From Oxalobacter formigenes (GTDB lineage: Bacteria > Pseudomonadota > Gammaproteobacteria > Burkholderiales > Burkholderiaceae_D): a stretch of 64,000 nt of DNA. Position 1 is the stretch's first letter; every line of letters begins with the position of its first letter. The stretch lies in contig JAMPAN010000002.1 in assembly GCA_023667225.1 (NCBI GenBank), positions 49,984 to 113,983 of the forward strand. The letters run 5' to 3'. The notes under the pieces are model-generated. The model was given only the letters and a program-made list of their open reading frames with translations. It did no database searches and was not told the origin of the DNA. A program made the position numbers and the translations under genes. Shown here one piece after another: positions 57,763 through 64,000 of this stretch.

Positions 57763-58575
57763 TCAGCGCCGTTTCCCGGCCAGTTTGCCAGGGGGCATAA
57801 TTTCCGATTCAACGACCATATCCAGAATATAAGCTGTTCCGGTGGATTTTGCGGCCGGTTCGGCAATACGGTAGCGTTTGACGCGCAGGATGTTGCGGAC
57901 CCCTGGCTGGAAACGATAGCCTTCAATTTCCTGATAAAAATCCTGCCACGGGCCTGGAACGCCTGTTTTCACACCATTGTCGTTATAGTAAATCTCCCGC
58001 ACCTGCATACATTGCCCTGTTGCGGCAGAAGCCTGGCTGCATGGGACGGTTTGCGGCGCGATTTCCATGAATACGATTTCTCCCTCGCTGCCATAGCGTG
58101 TTGCCGGGGTTGGTATGCCGGTAAACCGAAGTGTTTCACCAGCAGCGGTAGTGAGGGTCAGAACAGGTTGTTCGGCGGGCAGGATGTTGTATTGGCTGGC
58201 TCCCCTCAGACGGCTGCCGATTTCATTATCCAGTGCGGCAAGGTTGTTGTCTGCACACATTTTTCTTGTGGATGCCATTGCGCCGAAGGTCAGCTGGTTT
58301 TCATACAGCGAATAGGAGCCGCCCATATTGTTGCAGGTATTGGCAATGCTGAAGCTGCCGTTATCAAATTGAAGCTGTACCGGTTTGTCGGGCTGGACAA
58401 ACAGGGCAGTGATCAATTCGCCTTCTCCGTTTTTTGCATCCTGAAGCTGCCAGTAGTAGCGGGTCAGGGTAACGTTATCCGTCATGGCGGGAAGGGCTGT
58501 CCCGTCCTGGTCAGACGAGCCGGCGCATCCGGCCAGGATAACAGGGAACATCAAAGCGGTCAGGTAGCGTTTCAT
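57763..58575 (-). CDS. META domain plus DUF4377 lipoprotein
   Basis: A 270-aa predicted lipoprotein. The signal MKRYLTALMFPVILAGC has a good lipobox. Residues about 35-150 match the META/HslJ domain (TRYYWQLQDAKN; FDNGSFSIANTCNNMGGSYS; STRKMCADN). Residues about 160-262 match the DUF4377 domain (FMEIAPQTVPC; CMQVREIYYNDNG; QDFYQEIEGYRFQPG). Such proteins sit in the envelope and have been tied to heat or novobiocin tolerance in the HslJ case; the role here is unknown. It has its own terminator. Confidence 0.83.
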   Translation of the reverse strand: MKRYLTALMFPVILAGCAGSSDQDGTALPAMTDNVTLTRYYWQLQDAKNGEGELITALFVQPDKPVQLQFDNGSFSIANTCNNMGGSYSLYENQLTFGAMASTRKMCADNNLAALDNEIGSRLRGASQYNILPAEQPVLTLTTAAGETLRFTGIPTPATRYGSEGEIVFMEIAPQTVPCSQASAATGQCMQVREIYYNDNGVKTGVPGPWQDFYQEIEGYRFQPGVRNILRVKRYRIAEPAAKSTGTAYILDMVVESEIMPPGKLAGKRR

Positions 58576-58719
58576 GGTTTTCTCCTGTCAGATTGGGTCT
58601 GTTTGGCAAATCAGATGAGCTGTCTTTATTCCATATTACCGCGCTGCTTGCCAAGGGTAATATGGAAGATATTTTACGCATGTGCCAGGGGAAGGATTTG
58701 ATTTGTGCCGGAAAAAGAA

Positions 58720-58757
58720 GAAATGCCGCTTTGCAAGATGCCATTGGCATCTTGCGG
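58720..58757 (-). terminator. Probable terminator of the nitroreductase gene
   Basis: A perfect 10-bp inverted repeat (58733-58742 with 58746-58755, 3-base loop) lies 14 bases past the nitroreductase stop. On the minus strand it continues to ATTTCTTCTTTTTCC, so the T-rich stretch is near but not adjacent. Confidence 0.5.
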
Positions 58758-58768
58758 CGGTTTTCCTG

Positions 58769-59332
58769 CTACCTGATGTAGCGGATGACGTCGCGGTTGC
58801 GGTGCGGCGTGGAAGGGTGCGGTTCGTCCGCATAACCCAGTGCAACTGCGTAGATGGTGGCATAGCCGGCAGGCAGGCCGAGTTCTGCATTGAGTTCCTG
58901 TGCCAACAGCGGGTTTTCAAAAGCCTGCCTGAAGCTTCGCAGGTAGCATGAACCCAGTCCCAGCGAGTAGGCGGCAACGCACATGTTCTGGGCGGCATTG
59001 GCACAATCAACCGCCGCGCTTTGTTCTTCTTCCTTGCCTGAGAGGAAAATAACGGTTGGCGCATGATAAAAAGGGGAAAAATCAGGATCCTGCGCCTTGA
59101 TTTTGTACTGTTCGATGTTGGTTGTGCGCAGGGTTTCCAGAACGCCGCGGGTGATTTTTTGAAAAATATCCTGCCGGGTGACGACCGAGAAAAACCAGGG
59201 CTGTTTGTTTCTGGAGGTCGCCGCGTAGAGCCCTGCTTCCAGTATCCAGCTGACTTCCCGATCGGGAACCGGATGCGGCTTGAATGCGCGGATGCTTCTT
59301 CGTTCCAAAATGGAAGTAATGGTCTGGTTCAT
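58769..59332 (-). CDS. Nitroreductase family protein
   Basis: FMN-dependent oxidoreductase of 187 aa. The start ITSILERRSIRAFKPHPV and the ATSRNKQPWFFSVV segment bind FMN phosphate; DCANAAQNMCVAAYSLGLGSCYLRSF is the dimer and flavin region, and LPAGYATIYAVALGYADE the C-terminal flavin contact. The substrate is unknown; relatives reduce nitroaromatics, quinones or flavins with NAD(P)H. It is divergent from the iron alcohol dehydrogenase, and a hairpin followed by a T run lies just upstream of its start. Confidence 0.92.
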   Translation of the reverse strand: MNQTITSILERRSIRAFKPHPVPDREVSWILEAGLYAATSRNKQPWFFSVVTRQDIFQKITRGVLETLRTTNIEQYKIKAQDPDFSPFYHAPTVIFLSGKEEEQSAAVDCANAAQNMCVAAYSLGLGSCYLRSFRQAFENPLLAQELNAELGLPAGYATIYAVALGYADEPHPSTPHRNRDVIRYIR

Positions 59333-59355
59333 ATAATCCTCTCTGACAGGCTGGG

Positions 59356-59383
59356 TAAAAAACAGAAGGCCGGCAGACGGCCT
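59356..59383 (-). promoter_or_regulatory. Terminator-like hairpin upstream of the nitroreductase start
   Basis: On the minus strand AGGCCG and CGGCCT (59367-59383) form a 6-bp stem, followed after a few bases by TTTTTT. It ends 24 bases before the nitroreductase ATG, with no gene upstream on that strand, so it may be a leader attenuator or a chance structure. Confidence 0.3.
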
Positions 59384-59584
59384 GCTTCAGGAAAAAGGAT
59401 ACACGTTATTTTGCGGAAAGTGTTGCCGGAAACGCACTTTCAGGCCGAACCGGCGGTTCCGGCGAGCATACGGTACAATATCTGCTTATGCGGGTTTTCC
59501 CCGGTATAGCGGGAAAAGTACGTGTTTCCCGTTTTTTGCGGGATGCCATATCCTTGCTTTTTGCCATAACAGGAGGTACGCACC

Positions 59585-60754
59585 ATGTTTTTCAATTATT
59601 TTATTCCCACCCGAATCCTGTTTGGCAAGGGGCAGCTTGGCCGCCTGCATCAGGTTGCGCTTCCCGGAAAAAAGGCGCTGGTTGTTATTTCATCAGGCAA
59701 ATCAACCAGGGCAAACGGATATTTTGACAGGCTGATTGGCGAACTGAAACTTGCCGGGGTGGATTATGCTGTTTATGACCAGGTACAGCCCAACCCGACC
59801 AAGACCAATGTGATGGAAGGGGCGGCCGCCGCGCAGAAAGCCGGTTGTGATTTTGTGGTGGGTCTGGGCGGCGGCAGCGTGATGGATGCTTCCAAGGCCA
59901 TTGCTGTCATGGCGAAAAATGAAGGGGATTACTGGGATTATGTTTTTGGCGGGAGCGGCAAAGGCAAGCCGCTGCCAAACAGCCCGCTGCCGGTTGTGGC
60001 TGTCAGCACCACGGCGGGCACCGGTTCGGAAACGGATCCCTGGACTGTTGTTACCAAAGAAGAGACCAACGAGAAAATCGGTTTTGGTTATGATGGCACT
60101 TTCCCGGTGCTGGCTGTTGTTGATCCGGACCTGATGCTGAGTGTGCCGCCGATGCTGACGGCTTTTCAGGGTTTTGATACGCTTTTTCATGCTACTGAGG
60201 GGTATATCAGCAAATCAGCCAATCCCATGAGTGATCTTTTTGCTTTAAAAGCCATAGAGCTTGTCAGCGAAGCACTCCCGCGTGCGGTGCGAAACGGCAG
60301 AGATGAAGCGGCGCGTGCAAGCGTTGCGCTGGCCAATACGCTTTCCGGCATGGTGTTGAGCAGCTGTTTCATTACTTCGGAGCATTCCCTTGAACATGCT
60401 CTTTCCGCTTACCATCCTGATTTGCCGCATGGTGCAGGGCTTATTATGATCAGCTGCCCTTACTATACGCATTTTGCCAAAACAGGTGCATGTGATGAAC
60501 GGATGATTGTCATGGCAAAGGCTATGGGCAGAAAGGAAGCGGGATGCGCTATGGATTTTGTTGATGCACTGGCAGAGTTGCAGCAGGCTTGCGGTGTGGC
60601 AAACCTGAAAATGTCGGATTACGGCATTGTTCGAGGGGAAGAACGCAAATATGCCAGAAATGCACGGGAAACTATGGGAGACCTGTTTGCCATGGATCCG
60701 GCTCCCCTTTCGGAAGACGACTGCGTTGCCATCCTGGCGGATGCTTACCGGTAA
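59585..60754 (+). CDS. Iron-containing alcohol dehydrogenase
   Basis: Group III alcohol dehydrogenase of 389 aa, interconverting an alcohol and aldehyde with NAD(P). GGGSVMD at 95-101 binds the cofactor, TTAGTGSE lies at 142-149, and metal ligands are likely D198, H202, H267 and H282 in the GFDTLFHA and EHSLEHALSAYHPDLPHG blocks. The protein resembles the FucO/BdhA branch; the substrate is not determined by sequence. GGAGG stands 8 bases before the ATG. A C_GCAxxG_C_C protein gene follows 18 bases downstream. Confidence 0.93.
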   Translation: MFFNYFIPTRILFGKGQLGRLHQVALPGKKALVVISSGKSTRANGYFDRLIGELKLAGVDYAVYDQVQPNPTKTNVMEGAAAAQKAGCDFVVGLGGGSVMDASKAIAVMAKNEGDYWDYVFGGSGKGKPLPNSPLPVVAVSTTAGTGSETDPWTVVTKEETNEKIGFGYDGTFPVLAVVDPDLMLSVPPMLTAFQGFDTLFHATEGYISKSANPMSDLFALKAIELVSEALPRAVRNGRDEAARASVALANTLSGMVLSSCFITSEHSLEHALSAYHPDLPHGAGLIMISCPYYTHFAKTGACDERMIVMAKAMGRKEAGCAMDFVDALAELQQACGVANLKMSDYGIVRGEERKYARNARETMGDLFAMDPAPLSEDDCVAILADAYR

Positions 60755-60772
60755 GAGCCGAACATAAACGGG

Positions 60773-61150
60773 ATGGATAAAAGGATCGGCAAGGCGGTTT
60801 CCTGCTTTCATGAGCCGTTAGGCGAGGGCAGACGCATTAATTGCGCACAGGCCATTGCCCTGGCTTATGCAGGGCTGGCAGGGTTGAGCGAAAAGCAGGC
60901 GCTGGATTTGGCGGCCGGGTTTGGGCGCGGGATGGGAAAAAGGCAAACCTGCGGCGCGGTGGCTGCCATGCTCATGGTAGCCGGACTGGCTGGCAAAATT
61001 GAAAAGGGCCGGCGGGCTGTAGATGTTTTTGAGCAGGAAATGGGCAGTACCCTGTGCAGCGAGTTACTCTGGAGACATACTGAAACGGTTTGTCCCATTA
61101 TTGTACGGCGGGCGGCCGAACTCCTTTCCAGAGAAACAGCTTCCCTGTAA
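60773..61150 (+). CDS. C_GCAxxG_C_C family redox protein
   Basis: Small protein of 125 aa with conserved cysteines C24, C60, C95 and C107, plus C11. The GFGRGMGKRQTCGAVAAMLMVAG block is the family signature (PF09719); members are predicted to bind a metal or cofactor and often sit with redox enzymes. It lies 18 bases downstream of the iron alcohol dehydrogenase and probably works with it, but no function is established. Confidence 0.85.
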   Translation: MDKRIGKAVSCFHEPLGEGRRINCAQAIALAYAGLAGLSEKQALDLAAGFGRGMGKRQTCGAVAAMLMVAGLAGKIEKGRRAVDVFEQEMGSTLCSELLWRHTETVCPIIVRRAAELLSRETASL

Positions 61151-61242
61151 CGGGCGGTTTGCCGGTTTTGGAATGAACCCGAAAATGTATTGCCAGTGTG
61201 GGTAAAAGGAAGTTTTGTACTGAAAGTGTCCATATCCATCTA

Positions 61243-61265
61243 CTGTTTCGCAGCGTATGAAACAG
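61243..61265. promoter_or_regulatory. Inverted repeat upstream of the EamA transporter
   Basis: CTGTTTC-N9-GAAACAG is a perfect 7-bp dyad 173 bases before the transporter start. No T run follows, so an operator is likelier than a terminator. The binding factor is unknown. Confidence 0.3.
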
Positions 61266-61437
61266 CCGGAAAAAAAGAAAGGATGTTTCCTGTTGAGGAT
61301 TTGCGGCAAAATGGCCTGGTTTGGCACTGCTGCCGGACAAGGCTAAAATAAACACAACCAAACTGCCTGAGGGCGCCTGCCCGACTGGCCTGTTACTGAT
61401 GTCTGCTGCAGGCGCAAGGCACGGCAGCCCTGTTGCC

Positions 61438-62322
61438 ATGAATAAAAAGGCCAAAGGATATATTCTGGGGATCATTGCAGCAGCCACTTACGGTATGAAT
61501 CCCCTGTTTACCCTCCCGTTGTATCAGGCAGGGATGAATCCGGATTCTGTTCTTTTTTTCCGCTATCTTCTTGCTATCCCGGTTTTGGCTGCCATGATGC
61601 GTGCCAGGGGGCAGCGCTTTGCGTTGCATCGCAGCGAGTTTTTTCCCCTGTTGCTGGCGGGGGTGCTGGTTGCCCTTTCTTCTCTCACCCTTTTTCAGAG
61701 TTACAACTACATGGATGCCGGGATTGCCTCTACCCTGCTTTTTGTTTATCCGGTGATAGTGGCACTGATGATGACGCTTTTTTTCCGGGAAAAACTGACC
61801 GGAAAAACGATTTTTTGCATTCTCTTTGTGGCAGGGGGCGTCGGCCTTTTATGCAAAAACGGGGAAGGGTCAACCTTGAGCCTGACAGGCTCGTTTCTGG
61901 CGATGGTTTCCGCTTTTTCGTATGCGGCTTATCTGGTGGGCGCCAGCCAGACCAGCCTGAAGAATATGCCTACCCTGACGGTAACATGCTATGTTTTGCT
62001 TTTTGGCCTGTTTTTGTTTGTGTTTCGCCTGGTTTTCCAGGAAACGCTTTATTTGCCGCACGCATGGTATTTGTGGGCAAACCTGCTGGCACTGGCGCTT
62101 TTTCCTACCGCTGTTTCGTTTTTGTGCACCAACAGCGCCATCCAGTATATCGGTTCTACGCCGGTGGCTATTCTGGGGGCGCTTGAGCCGGTTACGGCCA
62201 TTTTTTTCGGGGTAACGGTTTTCGGGGAAACATTTACTTTACAGGAAAGCATTGGCCTGGCCATGATTATTATTGCTGTTACTTTTGTCATAGCAGGCGG
62301 GAAAAGAAAAGAGGAAAGATAG
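61438..62322 (+). CDS. EamA/DMT family transporter
   Basis: Ten-helix drug/metabolite transporter of 294 aa from ATG 61438 (MNKKAKGYILGI); the frame opens at 61321 but the earlier part is not hydrophobic. Two EamA repeats cover about residues 8-140 and 150-285. The second repeat has the typical GALEPVTAIFFGVTVFGE motif and the first the YNYMDAGIASTLLFVYP counterpart. The substrate is unknown; relatives export amino acids or metabolites. It follows the alcohol dehydrogenase pair after 287 bases that hold no gene. Confidence 0.9.
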   Translation: MNKKAKGYILGIIAAATYGMNPLFTLPLYQAGMNPDSVLFFRYLLAIPVLAAMMRARGQRFALHRSEFFPLLLAGVLVALSSLTLFQSYNYMDAGIASTLLFVYPVIVALMMTLFFREKLTGKTIFCILFVAGGVGLLCKNGEGSTLSLTGSFLAMVSAFSYAAYLVGASQTSLKNMPTLTVTCYVLLFGLFLFVFRLVFQETLYLPHAWYLWANLLALALFPTAVSFLCTNSAIQYIGSTPVAILGALEPVTAIFFGVTVFGETFTLQESIGLAMIIIAVTFVIAGGKRKEER

Positions 62323-62340
62323 CCGGAAACAAAAAATTAT

Positions 62341-62676
62341 TTATTTGTCCGGACGGGAAGCATAGCGGTTGATGAGTTCTGCCACTATATATTCTTTCCC
62401 GTTTGAAGGCGAGTGGCAATAGACGAGGCTATTGGCATCCAGATTGGCAAACAGGCGGGGAGGCTGCCCTGGAGGCCCATCTTCGCGCGGGTTGCCTGCC
62501 GGATAGATTGCCCATTTTTCGTCTCCCTTGATATGGCTGCCCAAACGGGCAACGACCTCAAAGACAGCCAGACAGCCGTTTTCTTCAATGCCAACCCGCC
62601 AGCCCCGGCAAATTGCCCGGCGGATAGATTCAGTCAAAATCTGCACAGTTTTTTCCAGGATGGCCAAAATGGGCAT
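62341..62676 (-). CDS. Protein of unknown function
   Basis: A 111-aa protein I do not recognise. It is hydrophilic with an amphipathic N-terminus (residues 1-25), then a GWRVGIEENGCLAVFEVVARLG stretch and a KGDEKWAIYPAGNPREDG segment that look like a compact alpha/beta fold, ending in EYIVAELINRYASRPDK. No signal peptide or membrane segment. It is convergent with the EamA gene (18 bases apart) and divergent from the recombinase. The protein-like composition supports a real gene, but the ribosome site is poor. Confidence 0.55.
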   Translation of the reverse strand: MPILAILEKTVQILTESIRRAICRGWRVGIEENGCLAVFEVVARLGSHIKGDEKWAIYPAGNPREDGPPGQPPRLFANLDANSLVYCHSPSNGKEYIVAELINRYASRPDK

Positions 62677-62821
62677 GATAGAGACGCATCTGCGAAAAAG
62701 ATAGCGGGCGGGGCTATTTTTTCAGCTGAAGCAGGACAAAGGATTTTACCTTTGCCTGGAAATGTGTTTTTTTCGAAGCATCCCACGTTTTTTTCCCTGT
62801 TGTCATAATCCTGATTTGACT

Positions 62822-63961
62822 ATGAAAAAAGCGTTACTGTGCCATGCCCTTGAAAAATACGGGGCGACCATATCCATCCTTAAAAAAGGTTACCGCCAGG
62901 AATGTTACCGCCTTGAGCAGCTTGCCCGTTCTTTTCTTGGACAGAAGCGGGTTCATGAAATCACAAGCGTTGATGTAGCCCGTTACCGGGATCAGCGGCT
63001 TGCGCAGGCAAACCCGCGAACAGGCCGCCCTATTTCCACTGCCAGCGTTCGCCTTGAAATGTCGCTGCTTTCCCATTTTTTTGATATTGCCCGCATTGAA
63101 TGGGGGCTTTGCGAACATAATCCTGTCGGACAGGTTCGCAAGCCGCGTTTGCCGCCGGGAAGGGAGCGCCGTTTAACGCCCAGGGAAAACCGGATGATAC
63201 TGCGCTATGCCCATAATCATGTTAATCCCTCGCTTTATTCCATTATTGTGCTGGCGCTGGAGACGGCCATGCGGCAGGCAGAAATACTCAATCTGCACTG
63301 GGAAAATATTGACCTGGGCAAACGGGTTGCCCGGCTGCCCGAAACCAAAAACGGCGACCGGCGGGATGTGCCGCTTTCCCTGCGCGCCAGGGATGCGCTG
63401 GTGCGGCTGGGGCAAAGAAAATCCGGGAAAATTTTCCATTACACTACCGAGGGTATCAAATCAACCTGGCGTTTCATGGTTCGCAAGCTGGGCATTACCG
63501 ATTTGCATTTCCATGATTTACGGCATGAGGCTATTTCACGGCTTTTTGAGCTGGGTACGCTGGATGTGATGGAAATTTCCGCTATCAGCGGGCACCGGAA
63601 CCTGAGTATGCTGAAGCGTTATACGCATCTTTCCGCGCAGAAGCTGGCCAGAAAACTGGAGGCCGGAAAAACCCGTGCCAGGCGTCGCATGACGGATATG
63701 CTGGTTCCTTATCCGGCTCTCATAGAAAAGCAGGAGGAGAGCTGGCATATCCGGTTGCTGGATATGGCGAATATCCAGGTAAGTGCTCCCGGCTTTGCCG
63801 ATGCTATCCGGGCAGCACAGCATGCCTTATTGAAGTGCATTATCCTTTCTGTGCGGATGAACCGTTTTATTCCGCCGCCAGACCAATACCTGGAAAATAT
63901 TGATGACGGCAGAATCATCATGATAGATCCGCTTGGCATGGAAGAGGACATCCCAAAATAA
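62822..63961 (+). CDS. Tyrosine recombinase/integrase with a C-terminal extension
   Basis: Site-specific recombinase of 379 aa from ATG 62822. Residues 1-100 form the SAM-like core-binding domain. The catalytic domain has Arg151 (AMRQAEI), Lys176 (ETKNGDR), His231-x-x-Arg234 (HDLRHEA), His258 (ISGHRN) and nucleophile Tyr267 (LKRYTH), so it appears active. The last 80 residues are not normal for an integrase: WHIRLLDMANIQVSAPGF, a helix, then RFIPPPDQYLENID, resembling a HicB-like domain. No excisionase, phage or integron genes lie in the window, and it points out of it. Confidence 0.88.
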   Translation: MKKALLCHALEKYGATISILKKGYRQECYRLEQLARSFLGQKRVHEITSVDVARYRDQRLAQANPRTGRPISTASVRLEMSLLSHFFDIARIEWGLCEHNPVGQVRKPRLPPGRERRLTPRENRMILRYAHNHVNPSLYSIIVLALETAMRQAEILNLHWENIDLGKRVARLPETKNGDRRDVPLSLRARDALVRLGQRKSGKIFHYTTEGIKSTWRFMVRKLGITDLHFHDLRHEAISRLFELGTLDVMEISAISGHRNLSMLKRYTHLSAQKLARKLEAGKTRARRRMTDMLVPYPALIEKQEESWHIRLLDMANIQVSAPGFADAIRAAQHALLKCIILSVRMNRFIPPPDQYLENIDDGRIIMIDPLGMEEDIPK

Positions 63962-64000
63962 CCTTGCCACTTTCTGACAGCAAAAGAGGCAAGCCAAGCT

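Noticed and set aside
57615..57800. A 61-residue plus-strand frame with a hydrophobic helix
   Set aside because: Only a TTG start, no ribosome site, and it runs through the terminator of the minus-strand lipoprotein gene.
1..64000. tRNA or rRNA genes, CRISPR arrays, insertion sequences
   Set aside because: I scanned for T-loop-like motifs, regularly spaced repeats and transposase motifs and found none I could support; the scan was by eye and could miss a diverged tRNA.

Overview
This 64 kb window is ordinary bacterial chromosome, densely packed with housekeeping genes. By eye the sequence is close to half G+C. Gene content and order (rlmE-ftsH-folP; tig-clpP-clpX-lon; rpsB-tsf-pyrH-frr-uppS-cdsA-dxr-rseP-bamA-skp-lpxD-fabZ-lpxA-lpxB-rnhB; ppsR/ppsA divergent) point to a Gram-negative betaproteobacterium of the order Burkholderiales. 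The modest G+C and the genes suited to low-oxygen life (7Fe ferredoxin with its own NADP reductase, PEP synthase, oxygen-sensitive class I fumarase, iron-dependent alcohol dehydrogenase, nitroreductase) make Oxalobacteraceae, perhaps Oxalobacter itself, my best guess. That assignment is inference; no rRNA is present to settle it.

Layout. 1-3187: 3' end of rlmE, then ftsH and folP. 3323-13163 (minus strand): a YeiH-type anion exporter and one 8.8 kb gene for a cyclic beta-1,2-glucan synthase-like protein (NdvB/ChvB type), separated by a strong hairpin terminator. 13555-17761: scpB and rluB, then on the minus strand nth, a ferredoxin-NADP reductase and fdxA. 18093-24055: the protein quality-control run tig-clpP-clpX-lon. 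24139-24906: a clearly decayed phzF-like pseudogene on the minus strand. 24942-26462: nnr. 26697-41989: the long translation, isoprenoid, outer-membrane and lipid A cluster from rpsB through lpxB to rnhB and a SpoU-type RNA methyltransferase. 42006-50442: a PIG-L deacetylase, ppsR/ppsA, an nfeD-qmcA pair, a thiamine-binding-type protein, an MBL-fold hydrolase, and murI overlapping a lysozyme-inhibitor lipoprotein gene. 50463-63961: an accessory stretch with class I fumarase, a Bcr/CflA transporter, a mechanosensitive channel, two lipoproteins, a LexA/cI-like S24 regulator, a small membrane protein, a nitroreductase, an iron alcohol dehydrogenase with a C_GCAxxG_C_C partner, an EamA transporter, an unknown protein and a tyrosine recombinase with an unusual C-terminal tail.

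I found no rRNA, tRNA, CRISPR array, insertion sequence or intact prophage. The most interesting signals are: two pairs of a dyad of the form ATGCG-N5-CGCAT on both sides of the S24 regulator; the phzF pseudogene, which becomes obvious when read across frames; the giant glucan synthase; the recombinase with a possible HicB-like tail; and the 4-base overlap between murI and the lysozyme-inhibitor gene. None of these amounts to a demonstrably new system, and they are scored accordingly.
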